Shown here: piece after piece, positions 13,452-27,017 of the stretch
Layout of the letters: the number at the start of each line of letters is the position of its first letter
How positions within the stretch are numbered: the stretch's first letter is position 1
Assembly (NCBI GenBank): GCA_013396915.1
Contig: VWZL01002800.1
Coordinates: 163,236 to 227,235 of the forward strand
Length of the DNA stretch: 64,000 nucleotides
Source: Stercorarius parasiticus
Lineage: Eukaryota; Chordata; Aves; Charadriiformes; Stercorariidae
Direction: 5' to 3'
Position numbers and translations under genes: made by a program
The notes under the pieces: generated by a model
The model's input: only the letters and a program-made list of their open reading frames with translations
The model's database searches: none
Told to the model about the DNA's origin: nothing

Positions 13452-16130
13452 CAATAGATCATTATACCACAAAAATGGATCAAAAATTTCATTTTTTTTA
13501 CTTCTTTGCAGGTTCTTTTTCAAGCAAAGGACGTGACTTTTAAAAAGCCCGTAACAGCACTGCTTTGCACTTTTAATAACGACTTCTTAAAGACATTAAA
13601 TTTCCACGTGGCCCACTGCTTTTTCCTATGGGGGAGAGATGAAATGGCTGTTCTGGCAGCGACCGCTGCTCTCGCAGCTGAACATGTCCCCCTGTCACCA
13701 AGCATAGCTGGGTGCTTGCTCAGGAGCAGTGCCCGCAGGGCTCCTCTCATCCTGCGACTGGTGAGGCATCAATGACCAAGAGCTTCACACCAATGGAGTC
13801 CTCAAAAGTCATCCCCATCCTGGGAAGCAGGCCTGTGAGGGTAGAAATCGCATTGTACAACAGCACACACCTCCCCGCACTTGGGAAAAAATCAGCATGC
13901 TAACAGTTCAGCAACAGAGATGGGCTGCCAAAAGTTTCTCTCTGCATGCCTGCTTCATGGGTTTATATCGTTACATGATCTCCTCCTCTCGTGAACCAAA
14001 GATGAGCTCTGCAGCACCGCACAAATTGCCCGCGGTGGCCTGCAAGTATTTATTATTTACTGCGATCTCAGGAGGTCCACGCCAAAAGCAGCCTGGGAAA
14101 GAGGGCTATGTTTCATCCACCACATGACCCAGTTTCCAGCAGCTCTGTCAAGCACTTCTGTCACCAGTGACAGGGCTGAATAATGTTCAGTGAAGTAGGT
14201 GATGAGTTACGTGAAACTAGCTTCCAGAGGAAATTAATTTCCACAGAGAGGCTCTGGCTACTTGAACTTTATTTTTAAAAGGTGTGTTTTATTGCAGCCT
14301 AAGTTAATGAAGAAAGGTAGCTGACAGGCAGCTGCGCCGACTGTGTTATCTCTCAGCCACCTTTCTTCCAGCAGCAGATGCAGCAGTGGAATAGGAACAT
14401 CCACTGAAATGAGCTTCCATTTGCACTCATTTTACTGTTTCTCTTCCTACTGCCACATCTACTGCTCTACTATCATCATGAGAAGTAATTAAACCTACAT
14501 TTAATACAATGCTGTGCATATGGCATCTCTGCCAAGGCCATTTTCGAGGAGAAGAACAGATTGCAAAAAGTACTGCATGCTCAGCCTTCCGCCTGGGAAC
14601 CTAGGTAGGAGATAACATCTATATAACCCCCAGCACTCCTTACGAGCACCTGATCTTGAAAACCCTTCTTTTTCTGCTTTTATTCTGCCAGATTTACCAT
14701 AGTGGATCTCCCTCCAGGGTTTTCATCCCTCTGCCCTGTGCTTGACCCAGTCTTTGTAGGCTGAAAGATTTTGAAGGCCCTCAACTGAGGCCTTAATACT
14801 ACCTTTATCCTACTATCTGGACTAAGTCCATCAATCCAAAGAAGGCATTTTCCATATTACATACATATTACAAAATTTACCCTACAATTTATGGTAATCT
14901 ACTTTGTGGAACCTGCGTACGGTAAGTACTGCATTGAAACTCAGCTAGGTTACTGCTTCTAATAGCACTTACCTCAAACATTTCAGTTACAACATCTGTT
15001 TGCTCTCAACATGTTCAAAAGTATGACTTTCTACATTTCAAAGACATGTGGGAAAACGTGAGAAAAATGCAAAAGAGTCTCTTACTGTGGAGCGGCTGCT
15101 ATTCCACACTGTTAATCTTAGCACAGAAAATCAGGCGCACTTATCTCTGCTCGGGATCCTTTGCATGAATGTTGCTGGAAAACACACTTTGATGTGATCA
15201 GATGTTTCGTAGTAGTTCCTCAATGAGCGTATCAGCAAAAACAGCAAATGGGTTGAAGCAAAGACTTCACAAGATAGGATTTCCTTGTGGTATCTCCTAT
15301 TGTTATTTTGAAGAAAAAATGATGAAAAACATGAAAAACTTGAAGAAGCTTTAGTTTACATGCCTTTGAGGCCCCATGTGCTTGCAAAGAATCAGGTAAA
15401 AGCATGTGCAAACTGTAAAAAGAATTTTAAAAAGCAATGCTCAAAAATTCTAGAAACTGAGAGCTGTTTAGGCATATGCCTTAGCCTAGGCACAGTCACA
15501 GGCAAGAACAAATGGGGATCTCTCACCTACCTTTTAGATGCCCCAGGGAATGTGGATACAAGACTAACAACTTCTCAGTCTTTACCTTTCTTTACCCTAC
15601 TCTCTCATACAGTATTTTACATGTTTGGCTAGATGCCATGAAAACATCCCACAAACTTCATTAGCTGAAAAGCTTCTCAATAGCATAATGGCAGGGTTTC
15701 CTACAATAAAATCCAAATGTGCAGCAGTTCTCCTTAACATTTCTAGATCTTCTGATCAGTATTAAACTCAGCCATGTCCGATTCATTCAAGTGCACACCC
15801 ATCCTTCTCACTAATACTTGCCAGCCATTAGCATTCAAAATTAATGACTCAGTTCCTCATCAGACTGCTTTAGAAATAGAACAGTTTTTGAAACTATTAT
15901 GAATTCTGAGAAGATTTATCTTCAGATTTTTGACACTGATGAGTTTTGGTTCTCAAACTCTTCTTTGTAGCCACCAACATCAGAATCTTACTTTTTAAAA
16001 ACAGACACATTAAAGTCTCATGAAATAACATGGCTCTAGAAGTTTATAGTGACTATATAGTCAAAATAAATGCATGAAGCTTGACAGCTTTGTTTATTTA
16101 TTAACTTCACAAGCTTAGCAGACGTTAGAA

Positions 16131-16612
16131 ACATAGAATAGTTAGAGTTAGAAAGGACCTTAAAGATCACCTAGTTACAACCCCCCTGCCGTGAGCAGGG
16201 ACACCTATCACTAGACCAGGTTGCTCAAAGCCCCAAACCAACCTCGCCTTGAACACTTCCAGGGAAGGGTCATCCAAAACTTCTCTGGGCAACCTGTTCC
16301 AGTGCCTCACCACCCTCACAGTAAAGAATTTCTTCCTAATATCTAATCTAAATCTACCCTATTTCAGTTTAAAATCATCACCCCTCATCTTATCAATACA
16401 CTCCGTGTCAAGGAGTCCCTCTCCACCTTTCCTGTAGGCCTCCTTTCATTACTGGCAAGCTGCTATAAGGTCTCTCTGGAGCCTTCTCTTCTCCAGGCTG
16501 AACAACCCCAAGTGTCTCAGTCTGTCTTCATAGGAGAGGTGCTCCAGCCCTCTGATATCTTCATAGCCCTCCTCTGGACTCACTCCAAGAGGTCCATGCC
16601 CTTCTTATTAGA
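16131..16612 (-). mobile_element. CR1 LINE fragment, 3' end, minus strand
   Basis: Read on the minus strand, this is the 3' part of a CR1 non-LTR retrotransposon. It contains the last part of ORF2, including the 'ggaacaggttgcccagag' block (encoding the usual [12 protein letters not shown] stretch), then the 3' untranslated region, which ends near 16131 in an 'attctatg'-like terminus. The 5' end is truncated close to 16612, as is usual for CR1. The subterminal 'ctgctcac...' text differs from that of the copy at 27890-29028, so it probably belongs to another, older subfamily. The reading frame is decayed and cannot be functional. Confidence 0.92.
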
Positions 16613-17682
16613 CAAACTAGTGCAAAGTGTCAGGACCAGATATAGGCTTTTAGAGGGACAAGAAGCAGCAGTGGGGTAAGAGGTGCCTGCCCTCGGGAGT
16701 AGGGAAAGCAGCAGGTAAGGGCAGAACCACAACTCTTCGCACGAGCATGCCACTGAGGTGCAGGGGCCGAGCTGCACCTTTTGCAGCTATAGGATGAGGT
16801 CAATAAACGATGCATTTGATTCCTAAATTTCCTAAACCAGAAATAACAGCCAGAAGCCTATAAGTGAGGGACAAAATTTTGATTGTCTTCTTAAAGTCTA
16901 GGAAATGGAAATGCACACAAAGACCTAAGTCTTGATGTCCCACAAAATGCACCAGACGCACAGGTAGTAAAATTGTACCACATAAAAACTAACTTCAGAT
17001 CTTGGGAAACCTCAGGGTGCTATTCTTCCAATAATATATTCGCGCCAAATAATTTATTCCTGCTCTAAGCCATTTTAGCTATTAAAAAGTCAGAGGGTAG
17101 GGGACACCAAAATTTGTTTTATATAACAAAAAAGAGTTTTCCTTTTCTGTTCCCCTTCTAACTAGAAACATCTGACTAGTGTTGATCAAACTGCACTATA
17201 TTTACTTCCAAGAAAAAGATCAAGTTAGATTTTCACTGGCAGCATAAATGGTCTCAGAAAAATGTGTGAGTGACAAAAACAGAGTAAAACCTGAAAAGAC
17301 ACAGAGGAATAGAATCAAAACATTTATGTCACTTTAGCCTTCAAAGAAGAGGTGCTATTCTCCAGGTCTAATGGGGACCAGGTTGTAGTCCTGTTGCCTG
17401 CCTTGTTCATCTACAAAACAGTGGTGGCAAGACAGCTCACAAGAGAACGCAATTCCATCTGGGCACTGTAACCAGGTGGGGTGCTAAGACAAAAATACTA
17501 AAATAGCAGCCCAAAGTAGAGGAGTGAGTGAAAATCCTGCCACTGCCCTAGAGAGATCAGAGGTCTTGTCTGTCACAAAGAAGTGAAAGGCTACTGTGTG
17601 CGGGCATGTGCATAGTCACCAGAAATAAACATATACCCAAAAAATAAGTCCCCCTCTTGCAATTAATCCCAGCAAAACTTCT

Positions 17683-17700
17683 TGTGTGTGTGTCTGTGTG
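17683..17700. repeat. (TG)n microsatellite, interrupted
   Basis: A short TG dinucleotide repeat interrupted by one C. It is a typical intergenic microsatellite. Confidence 0.85.
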
Positions 17701-20700
17701 CTTATTTGCATTATCTTACCTGAATTTCCGTGCTGCACGTCGACTCTTGGTCTGCACAGCAGGGGCAGGTCACACAGATAAAAATCCCTGATGTTTTGCA
17801 GCTCCTTTTAAAAGTCTGCATCCACACAGGGACAATGACAGCTGCTGGACTAACAACTCCAAAGCATCACGTTGCTGCAGCTCAGAGCAGCTGCGGCACA
17901 GTGGGCAGTGCCACACGTCCCCCCCGCGCCAGCCCGATGCAAAGGGACCACAGCAGGGGGGAGTGGGACTCCGAGCCGGTGCCTTTTTAGCTTCTCTGCT
18001 GAAAGATGCCAAGTTTGCAGCCATTGATTAATTCTATGCAGGGTCTCCCCCCCCGGGCTGGGGCAGGAGCCACCACCTTGTGTCACCATCTGGTGAGCAG
18101 GCACCACAAATTTGCACCAACAGTCAAGAAGTGCAAAGGCAGATTCTGCTCTGGGCTGCACGGGTAGAGGAGAGCTCTGATCCGACCTGGATGCTCTCCA
18201 GCAGGCAGCCTCAGCCTGCCCCCTCTGATTCCAGCAGTTCAGAGCCTTTTCCAAGGAGATAAATGTTTTATTTGCATTTCCCTTTCCCATCTCAGGTAAT
18301 GGGAACGTATCACTGACAGCAATCATGCAAAGCTGTACATCAGACAGCACTTCTGAGATCTCCTTTTGTGTGTTTCACAAAAAAAATACTATGAAAATCC
18401 ACAGTGGCACAGGTCACCCTCCTCCAAGTCACAGTGTTTGCTAAGGGAAGAGAAACATGCAAGGTCTAAGGTCATATCATCCAGGGCAGCCCTGATTGCA
18501 TGCTGGAAGCTTCCTCAGCGCAGTAGTTGGTAACACTTCTGTTTTTTTTTTTACAAATTGTTGAAACTGCAGTTTAAGCAAAACACATCTGCTAGCAAAG
18601 TTATAATCCATTTTTGAAAATACAGTATATATTACAGAGCCAGAATATACCTCCATTGTACCACTGACCCTTCTTTGAAAGGTGTGTAAAGGAAAGGTCA
18701 GACTTCCTGATCTAGCAAGCCAGCCACATAGTAAAATCCTACTGCTCACTCTGCCTTCCCCAGCCAGGCCCTCATCCTCAAACACCTCCGTTTCTGAGAC
18801 TCTGAATCCATCCTCAAACGTCTCTGCATCTGGGGGCCTGAAGGACCCCAGCCCTACCACAGCTTTTACCGAGGTACTGCCTGTCCCTCCAAAAGCAGGC
18901 ACAGAAGACATGCTTTGCTCTCTCACACAGAAGAAAACTCCTGTGCTGCGCAGAAGAGCTGCACTTCAATGATTTGCAATCCCCAGGAAGGCCAGAAGCA
19001 GCTTCTGACCCACCTCTGAGTTGGATATCATTAAAAATAGGCATGGACCACGCACCATCTTTCCTTTGCAAACGCACAGGTTTGATTCTTGTTATCTTTT
19101 CGTTTGCCTCCAACTCAGAAATCGTCCCATTGCTTTGAAACCTAACGGAGAAACTGTGAGAAACTACAAATGTCATACATCCCCTAATATCACCTGTGAG
19201 CAGCTAGTTGGAAAGGAATCAGCAAAGGAGATCTCCTGGGCCTGGGAACCCGCGTCGGGAGAGCAAACCAAGCAAGCTGCTTCCCAAAGGACCTTTCGCA
19301 TGCACGTTTGAATGGATGGGGCTAAAAATGAGCACAGGCAAAGGAATCTTTTTCTCAGAATAATCCTTCGGTTGTGAAGTACTAAAGATACACTTTCAGA
19401 AGTACTGTTGTGGCTTAATCTTCCTAAATACCATTTTGCAGGAGGCCAGGCACCCTGCATTTTTAAGGAGATTTTATGGACTGTTTATCTTAATATCATC
19501 TCCCACAGACATTTATGGGGAGAGTTTTGTTTAACGCAGTCTGGGATTTGTATAAACATCACCATGGTATTAGGCTAACCAAACTCTGAGCTGAACTGGA
19601 AGTCGTGTGGGAGCTTTATTTGGGATATTAAAGTAGCACAGTTCAATATATGATTTTATTTGCAGTAGACTGCTGGGAATTAGAGATTAGTCATATGGGG
19701 ATTTTAACAGTTGTATAGTTATAACAGGCTGACTCAATGGTTTTCGTCTTGTAAAATGTCACCCAACTGTCTTGTTACTTCAAATTACAAGATTAAGAAG
19801 TTAAATACTTAAATCTCCAAAGAACGGCTTGAATTTAGGGGTGGGAGGGCAGGAGAAAAGCACAGTAGGAGAGAAGTAGAAAGGTATCTGCAAACACAGT
19901 TCCACACTCTTCTCACAAGTGACTAGAAAAACGGCACTAGTGCTTCCAAATTTAATTTTCTCTCCATGACCCTGTGTCAGATTCATTCAGTTTACAAGTC
20001 GATTTCGTATTATTAATTGTCAGCCTTGAAAACTCCACTTGGGATCCACAAATCAAGTTGTGTCTCTTTATGCCTCCTAAATCACCAGTAATGAAAATTC
20101 TGCCCTTTGTAATTTACCTGTCAGTGCTTTGGAGATCCAGACCCAAATCCATCTTACTCGCCCCTGCAGTGCCTGCGCGTGCTGGCTCTGGATCTTTTCT
20201 GAAGAAGGGCTGTTGTTTCAATGTGAAGGAAATGAAAGCAGACATTTCCCAGGCTGCCTCGCTTTTTTTCTCTGCTCTTTACAAACAGTCTCTGTACGTT
20301 GGATGCACATTGCTGGGATGCACAGAAGTACTGTGAAAGACAGGTCTTATAATACTGGAAAAGATGCACTAAGTGAAGAATCAGCTAGGATTACCCGCTG
20401 CTCTGCCCTGATCTATGCTTTGACTATCTCAGTACCAGAACAGGCAGAGGATAGAAACAGAAAAGGATGAGGACAACCTGACCACCACAGCAGGATTTCA
20501 ATACACCATCCATTCGCTAGGTTTTATTTCACTTGCACACAGGAATCCAGGCTTCTGTGACATCCAGATTCTTGGCCTTTTGCCGCCAGTATCAATAACT
20601 ACCATTTGTTATTAGAAGAGAGCACTTGTCCTGTTAGAAGTCCATCCTTCTTCACATTCTGGGCTTAGTATTGATTTCATTTACACAATCATCCAGACTA

Positions 20701-22598
20701 TTTCAGCTTGTACTTTTAGGAAAGTGATAGTGCTTTACATTAGGAAGTGTCACTTGCTAGATTCACATATGGCAATTGCATGGTGAGTTGAAAAAGAAGC
20801 AATCAAGGGCTGTGCGTGGGAGTTCCTGATTTGTGCCTTGGAGTTACTGCCGCTCTGCCAGGTATAGAGGCAGAGACAGAACAAACTCTTCTAGCAAAAA
20901 TAACACTTTTGGACTGCTCGCACATAACCAAGATCAGGGATCAAATTTCTTATGTCAGTCATGCTATCTTTTTAGCTAACTCCAGACTCTGTGTATTGAA
21001 ACCTGTATGTTACTGCCTGTACTCCAGTTTATGGTAATTGTTTTGCCCCAGAATGAGTATTCAGATGGGCAGAAATTATCTGATCCCAGAACCTTTGCAT
21101 TTATTCACCCAAACGTGAAACCAACTCCAAAATCCATATTATCAATCATAAACTTAAAATTTTGTCTTGTACCACTTTGGAGGTTGGAAAAATGCCAATG
21201 GTCTGTGATTGTCACTCCATTCATTCATCAAATTCTTGGGATGGTGGAGCCAGGAAGAAGAAACTCACCATATAGACATTAAACAAATGCCACATAAAAC
21301 TACAATCTGTTAAAAAAAGTTAGCTATGTAAGACTTCAACCAATCCTGAATGTAGTCCATTCTCTACTGAACCAAGACTCTCCTTGCAAAAACACCTTCT
21401 TGAAAGAGAACTTATACAGGATGTTTAAACTGTTGCAGAACTGAAGCCTCATAGAGGTTCTTATGATCTTGGCTGTATCTCATTTTTCCCCTGCCCTTAT
21501 TTCCGATTTACGGGGGTCTAAAATAGCCACTGTAATTGATTAAACAGAGCAATCCTCATGTAACTTTAATCTTGGGAATTCCCTAAGCACCTGACTATGG
21601 GACGCAGGGGAGGTATGTTGGTGTAGGCATCAATCTCTGACACACTATGGCAGTTTTCATTTTCTTACAGCGTTTTCAAACAGGTACGGTTATGATGCTA
21701 TTCTTCCTCTGGGAGACAGAGTGAGCAAATACACCTCAGCCAGTAGTATTTTGTCTTTCTCCCTTGTTCTTCAATGCTTTAGCTTAAGAACCTACGCTGT
21801 GTAAATTGGTAGTTTTGCTGTCACAGTCAGAGCCAGCTTAGTGCCTAGAATAACCTAGTGGTTTACACAGTGATGCCAGCAACCACTCCTGGAAGGACAA
21901 AGCATAACAACTTCTTATTATACCTTTGAGATGAATAACCCGGTTTACTTTCCTTATTTCCACCTAATAAATCCCTCAATCATTGCTGATCTACCATCAA
22001 GGTAATTACCTTCATCCGTGTCATCATTTTAACTCCTTTTAAATATTTGGTCTTGCCCCCATGCTGTGGCAATGAGTTTCACTGCTTATCAATCACTGCA
22101 AGGAGATTCTCCCTTAAAGACCTTTAAACCTGTAACCCCAGTGAATTTCACCAGGTATTCTTGCATTGTAACAGCCCATAGCAGTTCCTTACTCACTTTC
22201 TCCTTGCCAGTCATCACGGCAGACCTCCATGGCACCCCTCAACCGTCTCCCCACAGTCACTTTTTTTCCCCATAGACTGAAGAACGTGACTTACTCTCAA
22301 CACTATGAAAGCTACAGCATCTATCATCGTTCTTGCCCTTCTCTGAGTATTTTCCAGGTCTACTGTAGCCTATTTGAGATGGTATAATCAGAACCACATA
22401 GATTTATACAGGGACATAATGATGTTAGATCTCCATTCCTCTTCTGATCTTGTCTTGTCTTCCATCACAAGGTCATGAGAGAACTGAAACAATAGCTTTT
22501 ATAATGCAGAGGCAGTATCTTCTGTGCCCCATCTGAAACAGATTTGGTTACAGGGGATCCAGGCTCAGACGAATGAGAGGATGCCACCGATAAAAGCA

Positions 22599-22599
22599 N
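22599..22599. other. Ambiguous base (N)
   Basis: A single undetermined base lies within otherwise unique sequence. It marks an uncertain consensus call rather than a gap of known size. Confidence 0.98.
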
Positions 22600-22916
22600 G
22601 AGGCAGTCCAGTTAGAATTTATTTTAAAAGAGGAGATAGTGAGATAATAAAAAAGAAAAATGTACGCAAGCTTTCCTAGCATACTGTTTTGGAGGGGCAA
22701 AAAAAAACCCCCATAATTTATTTTCAAGCTGTGGTTTGAAAAAGTGTCACTGAGGAAACTATACCAGAAATTTAGGGTATGTCTATTCTGCACAATGCTA
22801 ATTTACCCAGCTGAGCTCTGTGCTAATGCAGCTATATTGCTTACAGTACTTACAGCTAACTAGTTTAGAGTTCTCTCTGAAATCTCTTCACCAAATTGCG
22901 CTGCGCAATAAATACC

Positions 22917-22931
22917 TTTTTTTTTTTTTTN
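22917..22931. repeat. Poly-T run ending in N
   Basis: A run of 14 T is followed by one undetermined base and then by TT. The ambiguity is probably caused by the homopolymer itself, so the true length of the run is uncertain. Confidence 0.9.
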
Positions 22932-25900
22932 TTGAAAAGGCAAGTAACACACTACTAACTCCTTCATACCAGTGGAATACTGGCTGTGGTACCCTTGCAG
23001 ACATAGTGTACATTGCAGAAATATACCTTGCAGAAAGACCCCAGCCAGGACCACCTATGCCGCTTAACTGTGCATAGATGAATATGCCTACAAATTTCAA
23101 CACAAGTGCACAAATTTAAATCCAGGCATATGGGTCTTCTGCAGCAGTAGGGCCTAAAATTGGTAACCCCCCCACGCAATGAAAACTAGCTCTTCAACAG
23201 AGCCTGTGCAAGATATTATGGTATTGGGGCGACAGCGCCAAACACAAGTGGGTGTTGTACCTTGGATACGGCACTTGCCGCACACTTGAAGGCGCCTTAC
23301 TCTACACAGGCTCAAAACACAAGAGCTGGACTGAGTCTTGCATAGTCAGAAATGCAGCTGCAAAAGGGGGACTGACTGCGTTAGCTCTGATCTAGAGAGA
23401 AAGGTTATTTCTGCCTGTAACAACAGAGCAACACCAACTTGTGCACAGAGAACTGGTGCTTGCTGAGGACCCAGGTCTTCCTCTGGAGAGGAGTCCCAGG
23501 CTGTTACAGCCTGCTTGCTGCTCCTACCTAAAGCCCTTTACCACAGGAAAGCCCTTAGGGGCAGCTCTGCCTGCCTTGTGAGGAGCCGTCTGGTGTGCCC
23601 CTGAATCCACCAGGAATGGAAAACCTCTGAGTCCCCACCAAGAACACTGAGCTGTGCTTGGAGGGGACAGACCTGAACATTTCCGAGGAGCTCTTCACTG
23701 AAACAGGCACAGAGCAATCACATCTCCTGGACACCAGAGCAGTTATCCCCAACAGGCTGGTCTGGGAGAAACGCAGTATTAAATTAACAGCTACCCATGA
23801 CACACACAACTGACATGATGGATGATGTATTTTTGGCCTGATTCCTGTCTGTCAGCTCCCTTCAGTGAATTTTCTCCTTAGCTAATTTTAACCAAATTTC
23901 AAAGAAGGGCTGGAGTCTCACAGATAATTATATTTTTATAAGTTTCAGGGATCTGGCAGCTGGAGAGAGAAGAAAGACCAAAATTAGTGCTTTCCATTAA
24001 GGGAAAGCAGGCAAAACTCGGCCGCTATATATTCTAGCAAGCCTGAGACAGCCAACAAACCCGTACACATTCGGTGGCAGACTAGCATCACTGGTGTTTT
24101 CTCTTGCCCAACAGAGTTAAGAAGGACACAGAGATGAGCTGGTAGTTTTACATGGGTGTGTGGTTTAGGGCACAAACTTATAGGCATCCAGGTTTAATTA
24201 GTTCTGCTATTCTCATTACAATTTCTATTATTTTGTTGAGGTACTGGTAATAACAGAGCATCCACTGAAATTAGGATGATTTGTGAAGAAGCAGTCAAAA
24301 ATATCTATCTTATTTAAAAAAAAATGCAATTATGACATCTCAGCAACGACTTTTATTCTTGAGCAGTCTGGTTTTCAACTTTTAATCCTACAGTTATTAG
24401 AAAGTAAGATTGGACAGTGAATTCTGTAATTATTAGAAAAAGGAATTCAAAGCATCTCAGGCCAATCTTCTGTTATGTGTCAAATTAAGGGAAATTGTGT
24501 TTTGTCTTTAAATTAAAATGAAAAAGAAAAACAATTCTTGAGAAATAAAAGTGTCAATGTTCAAGGAAAAGTAATAAAGTATGAATGCTTCTCCTTCAGC
24601 TGACTGTCTTTGTAAATGAGCAAGAACACTGAAGTCAATAAATTACCATTACCCAAGCTTCATAAATCCTCAGTGGTTGGAGTTTACCACATAGTTTATG
24701 TTACAAGCCCTCAGAAGAGGCTAAGAAAGATTCATTTGGTGCATTTATAGGCAGAGACGAGGCCTCCGAACTTTTTCAATTGTTATTTGCCGTGTCAACA
24801 TGGAAAAAGTTGCTTATCATGGCAACTGGCAGCTCTAAAACACAGCTCTCTGTATATGAAACCATAAATAAAGGCCTATGGTTGCTCTGTAGAATGAGAG
24901 GTTTTATCTGCTCGTTGTCAATCACAACTTTGCTAGCAGATATGTGGAAGAAGTAATGAAAAAAAGCAATACAAAATTAAGTTAAAAGTAGGCCCAGCAT
25001 AGATACAAATAGCAACTATCCTTGAAACCTAGAGCATGATCCTGAAAGTAATAAGTGGGAGAATTGATCAAAACAGGAGGTAAAATATAGCCATGTATGC
25101 ACTAAGCTGCATGAATCTTACAGGGAGCTACTGAGGATCAGTGACTGCAGATGGGTTCCTCCCATAAGGATTCAGCCCCTAGACGGAACAACATCCAGAA
25201 CCATAAAGGAAAAGAGAATGGGGGAAACATCTACATTTGGGTACAGCAACCTGAAAAAAAATTAGTCTAGTTCTCATTAACTATCAGTGAAATCTGTGCT
25301 TCTAGGTACGCTAAACTCCTTAAATTTGGAGCCTGTGTCATTTACACACTTCTGATGATTTTTACCTTTGAGAAGTAAACCAGTGGAGAGAAACCTCTAT
25401 GGCAATGGACAAATGAGAGAAAGTCACCATGACTGAGCTCAGAGCCAGACCAGAGGGGGACAGGGGCTGTAGGAAACCTGTTAATTAAACATCGTTTCTA
25501 CTATTAATAGGCTGATGGAGGGCATTGTTATCAAAAGGAAACATGTGCGTCAATTCAAACAAGCTGTTTCTCGTACTTCCTTGGTTAACAAGGAAGCCAT
25601 TTGAGTATGTCAGATCATGATTACTAATACATGCTGTCATGCGGAGTCCCCGAAAGCAACCTATGAGCTTAGCGACACACAGTACACGATAGCATTCAGA
25701 GCACAACTTTTACTGTTCCCATGCTTTTGAACAGCACTTGGTGACCTTGAACATTCTGAGCAGGGACACAGGAAGGCTGTATTAAGAAGAAATTATTAAA
25801 TATTGATTTTTTTTTTTCTTCTTCTGGCATCGGGCATCAAGATAAATGCCAGAAATTCATCTATCCTGTTGAAGCTGACCCGGAAAAGGTGCTTCATCAA

Positions 25901-26450
25901 GTTCAAATGCATAGTAAAGGAGACAGGGACAAAGAAGCAAGAAACTTCCAGCTTATCAAAAAACTAGCTAGTCTTTGTCAGTGTTTGGAGCAGATGCTTC
26001 AAAAAAGCTTCTGCGACTGGTGTTAGCTTAGACACCGTTAACCACACTGTTCCACGCTCCCATCACAGACCCATTCACTTATGAAAGTGGTGCTAATATC
26101 GAGACCACAAAAAGTTTGGCAAAGGGGATTTTGGGGACTCACAAAAGGGACTTTGCAAATGCTTATGCACTGCTCAGAAACTTTGCTGGTCCAAAACCCG
26201 TCAGTTGTCTGGCTTCCCACAGATTGCAGGCAATAATCTTTCGACCAGGAATTCCTGGGTCAAAATCAGTAACTTGTGGCATCTTTCTGCTAAACTGGCA
26301 TATGCTGCAATGTTCCCAGCTCACGGCAGCTTCTGCAAAGAAAGTTCACAATTAACATATCTTTGCATGAGATCTCAAACAGAAATCCTTAACTTTCTTA
26401 CTTTGCTAACAAAAAATTCACCAATTGTTTCTCTCATTCACTCCAAATTA

Positions 26451-26510
26451 GAAAAAAAAAACTAAAAAACAAAAAAAACAAAAAAACAAAACAAAAAAAA
26501 AAAAAACAAC
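26451..26510. repeat. A-rich tract with interspersed C (AnC)n
   Basis: About 60 bases are nearly all A, broken by single C residues and one CT. This resembles a decayed poly-A tail or an A-rich low-complexity repeat. The 400 bases upstream do not resemble a known coding sequence, so I cannot assign a parent retrocopy. Confidence 0.85.
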
Positions 26511-26852
26511 CCCATGTTGCCTCCAGGGTTCAGCTCTGGATTTTAAGGCCAGTGTGACTTTGTCTAGGATTGGATGAGTTCCAGGGCTGAAGGCAAGGAG
26601 AGTACCAGCACCTGTGATTGCACTGAAGCTCAGCTGCAACTCGAACTAGGATACAGTCTTTCTGGCACCTCCAGTGCTACTGGATCTGCTTTACAAAGGG
26701 AACGCTGGAGGACATTTTAATGACTTATTCAAGCTGTAGTCAGTTTGCTCACAGTTCTCTGCTGACAGTGCAACATATTCCTTTGAACTAGGGCTTCAGC
26801 TTACCAACGTTTTTCCAGAAAATTTGAAACAACTGACCTCTTTGGAAGAGTC

Positions 26853-27017
26853 ATAGCCCAAAGAGGTTGTGCAGTTTTTGCCCCTGGAGGTTTTAAGGAC
26901 CCAAGTGAATGAAGTCCTGAGTAACCTGATCTAACCCCACTGCCTATCCTACTTTGAGCAAGATAGACTCAGACTTCCCAAGATCAATTCCAACCTGAAT
27001 TATCCTATGGTCCTGTG
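26853..27017 (+). mobile_element. CR1 LINE fragment, 3' end, plus strand (old)
   Basis: The segment follows the CR1 3' end in order. First come the end of ORF2 ('aaagaggttgtgcag', then 'ctggaggttttaagg'), then 'gagtaacctgatctaac', then 'actttgagca', and finally the terminal 'ttccaacctgaattatcctatggtcctgtg'-like end. Many substitutions and small deletions separate it from the younger copy 870 bp downstream, so it is an old, strongly 5'-truncated insertion of about 165 bp. It encodes nothing functional. Confidence 0.8.

Larger units (their letters stand above)
1..16130. other. Intergenic sequence without a recognisable gene
   Basis: I see no supportable gene in this 16 kb. Open frames reach at most about 150 codons (the longest is on the minus strand at 3447-3908), and none resembles a known protein family or is flanked by convincing splice signals. 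Visible simple sequence includes an A14 run at 4883-4896, a T18 run at 11717-11734 and a purine tract at 13401-13451. A long distance from the next gene fits the upstream flank of LY86. Distal regulatory elements or unannotated noncoding RNAs cannot be excluded by eye. Confidence 0.7.
16613..26852. other. Intergenic sequence without a recognisable gene
   Basis: No gene is supportable here. The region has a TG-rich repeat at 17683-17700, a T11 run at 18542-18552, the two ambiguous bases at 22599 and 22931, and an A-rich tract at 26451-26510. Open frames of up to 166 codons (minus strand, 17850-18350) show no family resemblance. The sequence at 17880-18060 is richer in G and C than its surroundings, with short C and G runs, but it lacks the CpG density of a CpG island. 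Confidence 0.7.

Noticed and set aside
17850..18350. A 166-codon minus-strand open frame in a GC-richer stretch
   Set aside because: No recognisable domain and no supporting splice or promoter context. The overlapping plus-strand frames are equally open.
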